19,145 nt of DNA, taken from assembly GCA_946803715.1 (NCBI GenBank), contig CAMPET010000156.1:143735-162879 (forward strand), in the 5' to 3' direction. The notes beneath the pieces were generated by a model that was not told the DNA's origin, searched no databases, and was given only the letters and a program-made list of their open reading frames with translations. Positions 1 through 10,376 of the stretch are shown here, piece after piece. Source of the DNA: Beroe ovata (Eukaryota > Ctenophora > Nuda > Beroida > Beroidae). The stretch's first letter is position 1. Every line of letters begins with the position of its first letter. Made by a program: the position numbers and the translations under genes.

Positions 1-22
1 CTTTTATTAAAAAGAGTTGTAT

Positions 23-420
23 GGGGCAATTCTTAACAGTTTGTTCATATTTGCCCCTACACAGACACGTAATGGGGCAAATCTGAACATTGAGTCAGAA
101 TGATAGGATTTGAAATATAAGCTTAAGATAGTTATATTAACGATGCCCAATCAAAATTAGAAGGCTGGACCCGTAGCAACACAATTTTCCAGAGAGCTCG
201 AAAATGAGTTGGGGCAATTGTGAACACAGGTCAGAAATATTCCTCAAAAATGTTCTTAGACACGAATTAGAAAGGAGATATTTTGGAAATAGATGCAGCA
301 TACCTTAGCACTTTGTTATACATTTTTGAACTAAACCTTAAAACCAAGGATAAGTTTAAATTTTAATTTGTTCAGAATTGCCCCAGGTCGTTCAGAATTG
401 CCCCTGTTCAGTATTGCCCC
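23..420. repeat. Array of GGGGCAA-N3-TGAAC motifs in both orientations; probable transposon end
   Basis: Seven copies of a 15-bp motif, consensus GGGGCAATTCTGAAC with 0-3 differences. Forward copies lie at 23-37, 74-88 and 211-225; reverse copies at 43-57, 370-384, 390-404 and 406-420. Forward copies cluster on the left and reverse copies on the right, so the block looks like an element with repeated terminal and subterminal sites facing inward. The right edge continues into GACCCACCCTAT near 421-432. No coding sequence is visible inside. Clustered inverted short motifs are typical of the transposase-binding ends of DNA transposons, but I do not recognise the family, and the left end may lie outside the window. 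Confidence 0.6.
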
Positions 421-740
421 GACCCACCCTATACTGATACAGGTAGGTGCCTGCATAACGTGACGACTGTCAACTCATTCGACATATTCGAGACAGTTCC
501 GTATTTGAATAAATACTGTCAAGAGGTGTTCATTGAATGAATGACAGGCATAATGACTACAATATGTATGTTTATAATTATGTTTATGGCAGCAATAATT
601 CATACTATCAAATTTGATATGCATGATTATGATTCATGACAGATGAATTCAAGAGATCAACGCTTCCACTCATTGATATAACATGTCCTTAGTCTGTCAC
701 GGCAAACAGAGAGTATAAAACTACTGCAAGAGTAAAAGCT

Positions 741-752
741 ACACACACACAC
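741..752. repeat. (AC)n microsatellite, short
   Basis: Six uninterrupted AC dinucleotides. It is a minor member of the AC-repeat set seen through the window. Confidence 0.8.
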
Positions 753-1028
753 TATTGAACAGCGCTAAACAATATTAAACACATGGTAAAACACTCATAT
801 AAGTTACTCAGTGCAATAGTACACAACATAGATCGTGTTGAATTTGATTAAATTAACTTATGGTACGACACTAATAGACTCAATAGTGTTTACCACACTA
901 GGTATAATTAAACGTTTTCACTTATATTACAGACCCAAACATACGTACAAACCAACACAAAATACATACGTCATACCGGAATACGTACCTATAATACCCA
1001 CACAAGCACTATACCGGAACACAAACGT

Positions 1029-1116
1029 ACACACACACAAACACACAAACACACACACCCACACACAAACACGAACACACACACACACAAACACAAACAC
1101 AGGCGCACACACGACA
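1029..1116. repeat. Interrupted (AC)n microsatellite
   Basis: About 88 bp of AC dinucleotides interrupted by AAAC, CCC and CGAAC variants. Open frames on both strands here (Thr-His repeats on plus, Cys-Val repeats on minus) follow from the dinucleotide and are not genes. Confidence 0.9.
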
Positions 1117-1641
1117 ATATGAAGCCAATATCATTACTTCGATTATCTGAGATATGGGGACGAATAATAGAGCTCATTTGCAGTATCTATCACACTGCAA
1201 TAAATTCGACGACACAGAAGCACTGGTAATATCATCAGAGACTCACTCGATAACTTTGCAGTGGAATGGGAGAGGTTGCTATGGCGATGCTTTCTGCCTT
1301 TACCACGGCGATGCAGAACAGATGAAACGAAAGGAGGAGGAGAGCTACTGTTGCTGTTGACGCGACTAGGGTGACGAGCACTTCGTAATTTCGTGATGAG
1401 TCGAGGATCAGATTACACACTCAATTCCACACTCAATTCCCAATCAATTGTTTCAAGTGTTCACCCCGGGCGTACAATACAGTATACACGATCTGTCATG
1501 TACACTGATTGATGTTATATAAGGGTGGCTGGGTATTATAGACAAGATGAGAACGAAAGATGACGTGTTAAAAGCCGGAATGAAACGGGGGCATTATAAT
1601 AACACACGCTTCCTTTTCGTGGAGTCAGATTACAATGGGTC

Positions 1642-1668
1642 AGACACACACATACACACATACACAGA
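1642..1668. repeat. Interrupted (AC)n microsatellite
   Basis: AC dinucleotides with two ATAC interruptions, in otherwise unremarkable intergenic DNA. Confidence 0.8.
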
Positions 1669-2107
1669 TTAACACATCGGCACGCAACTTTTCGACCTTT
1701 AATTCGATCTGAACAGTGGCATATGAGACTGCTGCATTTAGCATTATTGGGTAACTGACGTGGAACACACAGAGAAATCAAACGAAATAAAAATGGGGAA
1801 ATGATACGTTGACCGTAATTGTTCATTGAGTAGATTGCTAGACTGAGAAATATAATGTTGATCGCAATGTTTAAGCCCCTCTCAAAATGCATAACTGAAT
1901 GGAGAAGAAGGAGAATCAGACGATCAGATGACAATTCGTAAGATCGAAGTGAAAGATTACCAGTTTTGTGACTTCGTTGAGTCTAACAAGCACTGAGAGA
2001 GACGCTGTATAAATAAGCCATTGATAGTACAACAAGAACAATGCAAGTACAGCATATCATATGGTCATGTGAGCAAATCTTGCTTATCAATATTATACAA
2101 GACACGG

Positions 2108-2120
2108 GAGAGAGAGAGAG
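2108..2120. repeat. (GA)n microsatellite
   Basis: Six GA dinucleotides followed by purine-rich GGGAGAAAA. Simple repeat only. Confidence 0.75.
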
Positions 2121-3439
2121 GGAGAAAACGCTTGTAGTATATCCTTTTATCATACAAACATGCAGGTTGGATACACGTATTCCCCGTACTTCATGCAGTC
2201 TTCATAGTAAGTGAAGTAACTAAAATACGTCATGTCATCAGAATTCTTTAGTGTTTTTGAAACGATTGCCAACATATTTATGTTCAAGAAGGATCAATTA
2301 GGCGTGGGATGTTTATTATGATGTATCATGCGCTGATTGTGGAATATACAAATGTAACAGCCAGTTCCTGTAGTATACAGCGATTGGCGAGTAGCATAGG
2401 CCATAGCAAAATGTCACATTTAGCACACCAGTTAACAGAGTTTTATCGTCAGAGTACCTATTATCACAGGTGTTAACATGCATCTGATATGGTATAAACA
2501 CGCTCTCATGCACTAAATAATATGGTGACAGCTGGCAGATCATCCATATTACACCCGTGACTTATATACTTCAGAGTTATCATTTAATTTCTTGTTGGAC
2601 TAGGTGACAGAAAATATATAGATGGAAAACGAACAATATAAAAAAAAGGTACACAATGTTCCTGTCAAACATAGTCACATTTGGGGAACAGTAACGTTGG
2701 CCTTCTTGATCTAAATTTGAGGGTTTGATATGTAATGAAGACAAACGTTTTGTACAAAGCGACGTACAACAAAGAAAGCGAGGCGTCCACTAGCTTACAA
2801 ACTACAAGCTATTTGCAATGATAAGTGAGGGAATAGTTAAGTTTGTCTGAGAAATCTTGTTCTCTGTCATGTTATGTTGGGTAGGATAATCTGATAACGC
2901 ATAGTCTGTCGACACCTCTGCTCTTTTTACAGAGCAGCATACCTTCACAGTTATCATATATAACTGTGTCGAGCATTTCTTAATAACTCCAACCCTTACA
3001 CAGTAAGTTTACAAACACCGATGTAGCTAAGAGACCGTATACAGCATCAAGTATTATACCAAGTAAAAGTTAGTGAGATACATACCTACAGTAGGTAACA
3101 TAGGTAAAACTTCTGAAATTGATGTTAAATGTTTTGTATACCTAATTTCTTGAGCTCAGTACTCACGATGATAACTTTCAGACATGTAGCCAGATTGATG
3201 CTCATCTCACCCATTCTTGATTGAAATCATTGCTGGAATGGGTTTAAAATCATCTCTTATATGAAAGATAATTTTCAAATTAAATTTCGTCTTCCGTTAT
3301 CAGAATAACTGCTCATAATAGTCAAGAATAACTTTCCAGTGGAAAATCTATAAAAGAATGATGAATGAAGTTCTATTTAACATCAATATAATAATAGGTA
3401 ATATTGATTCAATATCAAGAAGAGTCATTAAACGTCTTA

Positions 3440-3445
3440 TTTATT
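3440..3445 (-). terminator. Candidate poly(A) signal of the zinc-finger gene
   Basis: TTTATT on the plus strand reads AATAAA on the minus strand. It is the first canonical hexamer I find downstream of the zinc-finger stop codon at 3730-3732, about 285 bp away, which would give a 3'UTR of roughly 300 bp. The true cleavage site cannot be seen. Confidence 0.45.
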
Positions 3446-3729
3446 ATCGTCTTTATATTGTCAGTAAGTGAAGTATGGAAACTTTCAAAAGTGCTTATTA
3501 ATGAATAAAAAGTTGGCTGCGTTGATCAAATGATCAAAGATACTGAAAACAGATCATGCACATTGCACAAATAGATCGATTTGAATGAACATTGAACACT
3601 GGTAGTGTTAAATACAATGGTCATTGGTTTCTAATCAAAATTATTCAGAGTGGTCTGACCAACGTTATCTAACAAGTAAATGAATTCTATTCCATTGACA
3701 TCTTAAAAAATTTCAACTGAAAATAATTT

Positions 3730-6700
3730 CTAGCTGAAATTGCTTGTGTTGGTCTCGAGCTCCCCCATAACGACATCACTACTAGCAACCGACAAGGTAT
3801 CATCTCTAGGGAGCATAACAGGAATAGAAGAGAATGAGGACGACAAGGATGATGAACAGCTTGTGGGCTCAGCTGAATCAACGGGGAATTCCATCTGCTC
3901 ACTCACACCTGACACATCAGATGGTTTAGGCCCGAAAAAGTAATCACGGGAAATTGATGATTGGGGATGAACCTTTTCCAAGTGAGCTTTCATATTAGAC
4001 CATCTTGATCGAATAGTGCGGTAGAGACAATTGAATGGACATTTCAAAGGGTCCGGAACAAGATGGGCACCCATGTGATTTTTGTAGGCGCTCACACTAC
4101 TTGTTTCAAATCCACAGTCTTCACATTTGTATCCATCTTTCTTCGGGGTTCTTTCAGCAGAGACTTTAATCTGGTCAGTTTCGGTATCAGTTACTGACTG
4201 AAAAATTGGTAGGACTATGTTGTGGGTTCTTTTAAGGTGTTTCCTATAACTTTGTCTGTTGACAGATGTAAATTTACAGTGCTCACAATCATAGGAACGG
4301 TCGCTTTTGTGAGCTAATAAATGGAATTCCAATTGTTTGTTGTTCTTAGATCGATAACCACAAATGTCACATACATATCTGCCAACTTCATTAAGATCAT
4401 TCTGGACCTTAGGAGACTTGAATGAGATATCAAACTTTTCTCCTAGTGGATGAGCAACCAGATGCACATTGTAGGTTTCAACACTTTTAGTTCTGAAGTC
4501 ACAGCAGGGGCAAAGGTAAAACATTTCTGCTGGAATCCTCATATCTGCTGATTTATGATTGTTTTTTATGTGATCTCTGAATGATTTTTCTTCATTACAT
4601 TTGTGATCACAATAATCGCAAATATAGAAACCCTCTGGTAAATGGAATGGCAGGTGCTCTTCCATTTCTTGACTGATATCAGAATGAAAACCACAAATTC
4701 TGCAAGTGTAATGTTTATCGCTTTCTCTGCTGAGTTTTTCCTTTTCATGTTCTTCCTTATATTCATTTCTTGCTGCTGGATGCAACTGCTCAATATGGTT
4801 ACAATACAGCTTATAGTACATACATTTGAAAGAGCATTGTGTACAATAATATTTATAATTCTTTTCTTCTTTTTTGGAATATCCTTCTGGACCATCAAAC
4901 TTGACGATATTTCTATTTTCTTCAGGATGATATCGAAGCATATGAGAGCATATTGAGTGATAGAAAACAGTGATATATGGGCAGTGCTCACACTTGTACT
5001 GATTGTCACTGACATGAGCCCGTTGATGGCTCTTGAAAGACAAATTAGATCCGGTTACATAATCACATTTGCCACATTTATATAACTCTGATTTCAGCTT
5101 ACTTTCAGGGTGGGTAGATTTAACGTGCGCTTTATAGTTGTAGTTAGAAACTGTAATGTAGTCACATAACTCGCATTTGATAGCCCTCTCGCTTTTGTGG
5201 GCTTTTTTGTGGACATCCAATGATTTTTGATATATTGTAGTGAAGCTGCATTCATTGCATGCTAGCCTGTTTTGATCATTATCATCACTTTCATTGGAAT
5301 CCTCATCAGATTCATCATCATGTTCCTGATCAGATTTATCTGATTCACCCTCAATTCTTTTATTCGATTGACCCTGTTTAAGTTGCGGCAACATTTCTTC
5401 GTTGGGATGATCTTTCCTCATATGACAAACATAGGAAGCATATTTGATTGTAATATAAGAACAAGGTCCTGGACAGCTATAGGAATACTTGCTTTCATGA
5501 GCTCTAACATGATTCTTGTAATGATCAAAGCGTTTTGTATTATAATCACAATTTTCACAGTTATAAACCTTCTTAATCGAATGTTTTTGAAGTAAGTGCT
5601 TCTCCAACGACTTTTTATGATTAGTCAAAAAGTGACAATGGTCACATTTTAAGCAATCTTCGCTTTCATGGCACTTTTTGTGTACATTCAGAACTGCGTC
5701 ATTGTTAGTTGAATAAAAACACTTGTCACATTTGTAGGCAAGTCTTTTTGCGTCATCTGATTCTTTCTCATCTTCCTCGTCTTCCTCAGCCTCCTCAGTT
5801 TTCACCACAGACACATCATTCTGACCAAAACGTAAGTCAGGATGAGCAGAATTCATGTGAGTCTTAAAGGAGTTTTGATAGATGGTTTCGAATTTGCATT
5901 TCGAGCAGTTATATATAGGGTGATTTTCATCACTTTGAAGGTGTACTTCGAGACTTTTAGCCTTTGCAGAAGTATAATTGCACTGCCCACTCTCAAATAC
6001 TGATTTTTGGGGATGCTGTCTTCTGATATGTTCTTTAAGTTGCAGATGCGAGACAGCATTGTACTGACAACTGTCACATTGATGTAATTGGTTTTTCTCA
6101 TGAGAAACTTGGTGTTTACTCAACTTTTCGGAACTGTTCGATTCATAACTACATGAGTTGCACTGATACTTGTACTTCTCCAGTGGATGTCGTTCAAGAG
6201 TTATATCTTCTTTCGGGTGACACTTTTTTACATGCGCTTGAAAGTTTTTGAAGCGGGTGTTAATGAAAAGGCAATGAGGGCATTTATAGTTATATTCTGC
6301 ATCATGTGCCCTCACATGCTTTTCTAAATTTTCCTGATGTCGAGCAATGTAAGCACATCTATCACATTTAAAAAATTTGAATGTTAGATCTGTGGTGGAA
6401 GATGATTGCTTTTGTTCTTCTTTGCTTTTTATCAGGTCGACTTCTTCCCTGTGACGAAGATCGGTATGCCTCTTTAAGAGTTTCTGTGACCTTGTTTTGA
6501 AAGAACAATACTGACAATTTAACTGCTTTGGATTATGACTAAGTCTATGATTTATGATAGCAATATGATAGTTAGTTTGATAAGTACACTTATCACATTT
6601 GTATTTGTTCTCAGGTATGCTTTTCACCTTTTCCCATTCTGTCGAGTTCTGGTGGGAAACTTCCATATGATTCTTAACTTTCAACACAGATGAACATTTG

Positions 6701-7568
6701 AAATCACAGAGATTGCATGAAAATAAATCAGTGTGATTTCTCCTGTAATGACGACGTAGATTTATATTGTTCTGAGTTCTAAATGAACATGAGTTGCAAG
6801 CAAACGACTTCTTATCATGAGCAGATTTTGACAGTTGCTGATCCATCTTAGTTTTACCTTCTCTTCCAGAGCCATCATTTGAAGATACTGGAGGTCCGAT
6901 TTTCAGCCGTTTACCATTTTTCCTTAGAAGTGATTCATTGCTATGGACAGATCTCATATGCTCATGGACACTTATCTGTGATTCCGATGTAAATTCACAA
7001 TATAAGCATTCAATAGGTTCCATTTCTCCAGATTTAGTACCAGAAGTATCCTCATCATTGTCATTAGAGTCAGCTTGCAACACCGCTGGATGCTTCAGTG
7101 ACAAATGAGCACTGAACTTTTCAAATGATTCTACTCTGTAAGAACAATGAAAGCAACTGTAGTCCCATACAACACTATGTCGAGCAGACATGTGTTTTTC
7201 AAACTGCTCACTGGAATCACAAAAGAATTTGCAATCTTGGCAATCAAATTCATTTGATATTTCTGATTCATCAGATATCTTACAAGTCTTGCTCAAAGCT
7301 ACACAAGAATGTTTATCCAATTCACATTGAGAGACACATGTGAAGGGACAGTTAGGACATCTAAGACCTGATTCTGAAATGACATGTGCCTTGCAATGCT
7401 CCTGAAAATCTCTGAAATCTTTACATTGGAATATGCATTTACCACAAGTAAATCCACTGGGATTCTTCTCAGCACATTTGACAATATGTGCAGTAAAAGT
7501 CACCATTCTGTTCGTTGAAAAGTTGCAAAATTCACAAATGTAGAAATTCATTTCTTCACCACAGTTTG
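3730..7568 (-). CDS. Poly-C2H2 zinc-finger protein, main exon (about 32 fingers)
   Basis: A 3.8-kb exon with 1273 codons from the Met at 7551 to the stop at 3730-3732. I count about 32 fingers of the form aromatic-x-C-x2-C-x-aromatic...H-x3-5-H, spread from residue 3 to about 1195. Linkers are Lys/Glu/Ser-rich and not TGEKP, which argues against the KRAB-ZNF type and resembles invertebrate or REST-like poly-finger proteins. Finger 1 ends in Cys instead of the last His. Finger 15 has Ser for its first Cys. Fingers 20 and 32 have C-x3-C. Two acidic stretches (about residues 584-598 and 733-760) separate finger blocks, and the tail after residue 1225 is Ser-rich. Inferred role: nuclear DNA-binding regulator; the target is unknown. 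The exon may begin at 7568, after an acceptor whose AG is the complement of 7569-7570; an in-frame stop 12 codons upstream of the Met shows the frame does not simply extend. Confidence 0.93.
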
Positions 7569-7668
7569 CTGAAATTTCTGAATTTTATGATCTGATGGAA
7601 ATAATTCAACATCAGAGTACATCTATAATAAGGCAGTTCATGCCTGTCTACGTTTATCTCAACCTGGT

Positions 7669-8437
7669 GGAGTTGAAACTCCGGGATTTTTTGCAAGGTG
7701 GTAGAAAAACCGATTCCGCTGTCGAACATTATAGTCTGATTTTTGAATTAGGCCTTAGATTTTTTGTTTTGGAGCATTTAGATTTCGATGATCACTTCAT
7801 CTATGCACAGATCCACATAATTTCACTTCACTTCTTATTCAATGCTTAGTGTATCACGCCCCTTGGACGGGTTTTCTAGTCTAGTCCTTGGACGGGTTTT
7901 CTGCAGTGTTGCAGGTGCTTTGCAATGGTTACACCGTAGAAGTGAACAGCTAAAAGGTAGATCATTTCTGATGATAGGGCTTCGATTATGTTGTCCTCTC
8001 TGTTGATAGGAAATCAGCAATGGTCACCTTACTCTGGGTACTCTTGAGGCTACTTGGGTGTACTATTTGGTCTACTTCATTATTAGTTGACTAGAACATC
8101 CCTCAAGTGGGCATGCTTCATTAAATTTCGGATACTGAGGGAATCAGCTAAATAAGTATAGCATCAAAATTCAAAAGTCTTAAAACAAAAGAATAACGAA
8201 ATAGCAACAACAATTGACGTGCGCAATTTCACTCAATATGCATGTGCAACTCCTACATCGCCTAGCAATGCTTCCATATCGTATATCACATAGTCGTTTT
8301 TCAGTTTTCACAACCCTTGTCCCAACTTTGAACACCGATTACGAAAAATCTAAGACCTAAATCAAAAATCCGAAATGCTGTTGGACAGCGGAATTTTTTT
8401 TCTACCACAATTCAGAAAATCCCGACTATCCAACTCC
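7669..8437. mobile_element. Foldback repeat with about 97-bp inverted arms
   Basis: Bases 7669-7766 and the reverse complement of 8342-8437 align over nearly their whole length at roughly 75-80 % identity with few gaps. Shared landmarks in the same order are GGAGTTG, CGGGATTTT, GTGGTAGAAAAA, ATTCCGCTGTC, GATTTTTGA and CTTAGATTTTT. The loop between the arms is about 575 bp and has no transposase-like frame. Foldback or MITE-type elements have this architecture. I see no clear target-site duplication. The arm divergence implies an old insertion or a decayed inverted duplication. Confidence 0.7.
7861..7902. repeat. Two direct copies of a 17-bp sequence
   Basis: CCTTGGACGGGTTTTCT occurs at 7861-7877 and again at 7886-7902, a period of 25 bp, inside the loop of the foldback repeat. 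Confidence 0.85.
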
Positions 8438-8444
8438 ATTTGGT

Positions 8445-8555
8445 CCAGTTATTTGCGCTTAAAGTGCCCTATTCCTTTATATCATAGATATAGGCTAAAA
8501 TATTTTGATTTTTCCATAATTATGCTACAAAGGTAAACGGAAGTCAAATAACTGG
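8445..8555. repeat. 111-bp block with 11-bp terminal inverted repeats
   Basis: CCAGTTATTTG at 8445-8455 is matched perfectly by its complement CAAATAACTGG at 8545-8555. Related strings, TCAAATAACAT and GCAAATAACAT, follow near 8655-8690. The size suits a very small MITE, but no target duplication is obvious and the arms are short. Confidence 0.4.
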
Positions 8556-8756
8556 TCAAATGCAATTATCTCCCAGTGCTCACTTTATGAAATGGTTGAT
8601 TTGTTTCCAAATGCTCCTTTAAAAAATTAATGTTTAGAATGTGAATTGCGCTAAGTCAAATAACATTTTGTATCTGCAAATAACATCCTGTGTTCTAATA
8701 TCAAATGGGTAATGCATCACGGGTTTCCTGGAAACTTATAAACTTCCTATACTTAC

Positions 8757-8781
8757 CAGTCATGATAGAGTCTGCAGCCAT
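8757..8781 (-). CDS. Proposed first coding exon of the zinc-finger gene
   Basis: On the minus strand an ATG at 8781-8779 sits in a near-ideal start context (AACATGG). It opens a short frame, MAADSIMT plus one base, that ends exactly at a consensus donor, G|GTAAGTATAGG. The leftover base joins in phase to an acceptor before 7568 (TTTCAG), giving Ala and then NCGEE just before the Met at 7551, so the frame enters the zinc-finger exon without a stop. The resulting protein would be 1287 residues and the intron 1188 bp. A weaker in-frame ATG lies upstream at 8838-8836, with an in-frame stop eight codons further up. This is inferred from splice signals and phase only. Confidence 0.55.
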
Positions 8782-9149
8782 GTTGGTTATGTCTTTCTGA
8801 ATTTCGGATGCATCTATGTATAATGAATTTATTATCATTTGGTAAATTTCATATTTTCAAGAGGATTAAATCTTCAGAGAAGTCATGATAAATCAAAGTG
8901 AATGAGCACAACTTTTTACTTCATGAAAAGAGATGTGTCAAAAAACAAAGATTCTTTAAGACATCAATCTGCAAGTACAGCTACATTCTACAAATTATAA
9001 AACTTTGCAGGTCTACTGCATCACAACATTTACCTTAAGAAATGATGTAAGTGTACAAGCTAAACAGAGTCAGAGCAACATGTAGACAGGGGGCAAAGAA
9101 TTAGACCTGTGATGAAAATTTTGAATGATTTCACCCTACCGAACAGAAC

Positions 9150-9560
9150 TTAACCTCTGACTTCTGGGGGCTGCACCCCTGCTGCTGATTATAGATGAGG
9201 GTCTGCTTTTCTTTCAGTAGCCTTGGATATCGGGACAGTGCCCTAAAACCACTATATTCCCATTGCTACAACAAACAATAAAAGACATGTATTCTGCAAT
9301 TTTAATGAGTATCTAACACTTCAGATCATCGAATCTTACTTCAGCTTTTCACTCCTGCATAACTTTTTTTTGATTTTTTGTTACTGTGATATTTTTTTAT
9401 TACCAGATTTCGTCAACAGCTATCTTTTTTTGAAAAAAATTCCTAGCCCCCCACATTGGGCTTTGCCCTTGGACCCCAATGAGGGCTGTGCCCCCATACC
9501 CCTGCTGTAGCTTGCTCGCTTCACTCCCTGCACAGTGCACACCTTGACTTGCTAAGTTGT
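9150..9560. repeat. GC-skewed interspersed-repeat remnant
   Basis: The stretch contains GGGGGCTGCACCCC, GGGCTTTGCCC, GAGGGCTGTGCCCCC and CTTGCTCGCTTCACTCCCTG: short palindromic GC-rich words set in AT-rich DNA with T runs. Similar words (GCGAGCGAA, GCAGCGAGCAAAG, TTGGGGGTCTGGGACT) occur at 15815-15940 in the HERC4 intron. This looks like a diverged interspersed repeat of unknown class. Its borders are approximate. Confidence 0.4.
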
Positions 9561-9724
9561 GGAGCCCCACCCCCCTGAGAAAATGTTTGGCTATGAGCTT
9601 GAGTTGCGGTAAAGTCTTGCAGATGTATGTCTTAAAAGAACCTACCTACTTTAAAACAATTAATTATTTTTATTCATATGAACAATTATAAAATATCTAG
9701 AATAGTGTCTGAAAGAGGGATCTC

Positions 9725-9840
9725 TTGGTAGAATAGAATAGAATAGAATAGAATGATTTTGACAGAGGATCAACTCAAATATTCAGTTGCATTCTCAAAA
9801 AATTACTATCATTGTTAAGTAACCTTTTTTCAAGGTACCC
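9725..9840 (-). repeat. Repeat copy A with (GAATA)n end
   Basis: About five GAATA units (9726-9753) lead into ATGATTTTGACAGAGGATCAA, then CAAATATTCA and, about 81 bp after the microsatellite, GGTACCC. The same order is found in copy B about 200 bp downstream. A body with a simple-repeat tail suggests a SINE- or LINE-like 3' end on the minus strand with an (ATTCT)n tail. The orientation is inferred from this. Confidence 0.45.
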
Positions 9841-9932
9841 ATATAAAGAACTTCCTAATTAATCAGACAGTCCTGTGAATTAAAAATATACAAACCAATG
9901 TAAAACGATAATATCAACTTAAAAACAGTGTA

Positions 9933-10028
9933 TTGAATTGAATTGAATTGAATTGAATAATTTTGACATGAATCAACACTAATATTCACTTAAGACTGAT
10001 CCCTACAAGACTTCACTAGTAGGTACCC
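9933..10028 (-). repeat. Repeat copy B with (GAATT)n end
   Basis: About five GAATT units (9935-9958) are followed by AATAATTTTGACATGAATCAA, CTAATATTCAC and, 64 bp on, GGTACCC. These match copy A in order with substitutions and indels. The tails differ in one base of the pentamer, as expected if each copy seeded its own microsatellite. Confidence 0.45.
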
Positions 10029-10110
10029 CAGTCTGGGCACCCAGAATAAAACATTTATATAACAACTTATTGCGTCAAACATACATGCAAAAGTTAAAAA
10101 TTATCATCAA

Positions 10111-10140
10111 CAGTAATAATTTAAACAGTAATAATTTAAA
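10111..10140. repeat. Perfect tandem duplication of 15 bp
   Basis: CAGTAATAATTTAAA at 10111-10125 is repeated exactly at 10126-10140. No function is apparent. Confidence 0.9.
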
Positions 10141-10376
10141 CTGGTACCTTTGATGATAAATAAGACAAGAAGCTGCTACACGTTAGCATGTTTCATGTAT
10201 GTGTGTGTACTGTGCATGAATGTATGTTTCATAGCATCATAGCATGGCCTTGCATGGCGCGAAAAGCAAAAAACCTAGTTGAAAAATAACATCTGGCAAC
10301 ATAGCATAATGCTTTTTAACTTTAAGAATAGTCATTAGTCAGATGTCTGTCAGATTTTATCCGACCTCTGTTCATG

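Larger units (their letters stand above)
431..3439. other. Intergenic region with no supported gene
   Basis: About 3 kb of AT-rich DNA. Open frames are short (up to about 130 codons), of low complexity or without family resemblance. It holds several microsatellites and small inverted repeats (CTGCTCT/AGAGCAG near 2917-2938 and CAGTTAT/ATAACTG near 2949-2967). Isolated TATA-like strings occur at 714-720, 1516-1523 and 2008-2015, none followed by a convincing coding exon. I see no tRNA or rRNA. Short exons of a gene extending outside the window cannot be excluded. Confidence 0.6.
7569..8756 (-). other. Proposed intron 1 of the zinc-finger gene
   Basis: This stretch lies between the proposed donor (complement of 8751-8756, GTAAGT) and an acceptor at 7569-7570. 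A second in-frame acceptor lies 9 bp further upstream in the transcript and would add three residues. The interval holds no recognisable coding sequence, but it contains the foldback repeat at 7669-8437, a 25-bp-period duplication at 7861-7902 and a palindromic element at 8445-8555. Confidence 0.5.

Noticed and set aside
835-1177. Small open frames on both strands rich in Thr/His or Cys/Val
   Set aside because: They are translations of the (AC)n microsatellite at 1029-1116.
1235-1420. Minus-strand hydrophobic frame resembling a signal peptide, followed by a GTGAGT donor
   Set aside because: It has no ATG and no convincing acceptor, and no downstream exon could be found. Kept only as a possible stray exon.
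1536-1934. 132-codon minus-strand open frame
   Set aside because: Part of it translates an AC repeat; the rest shows no domain, bias or family resemblance.
714-2015. TATA-like strings at 714-720, 1516-1523 and 2008-2015 as promoters
   Set aside because: Such strings are expected by chance in AT-rich DNA, and no coding exon follows them.
4566-5015. 149-codon minus-strand and 104-codon plus-strand frames
   Set aside because: Shadow frames inside the zinc-finger coding exon, without finger spacing of their own.
7595-7849. 84-codon open frame upstream of the zinc-finger exon
   Set aside because: It overlaps the left arm of the foldback repeat; the right arm does not preserve the frame, and no protein family is recognisable.
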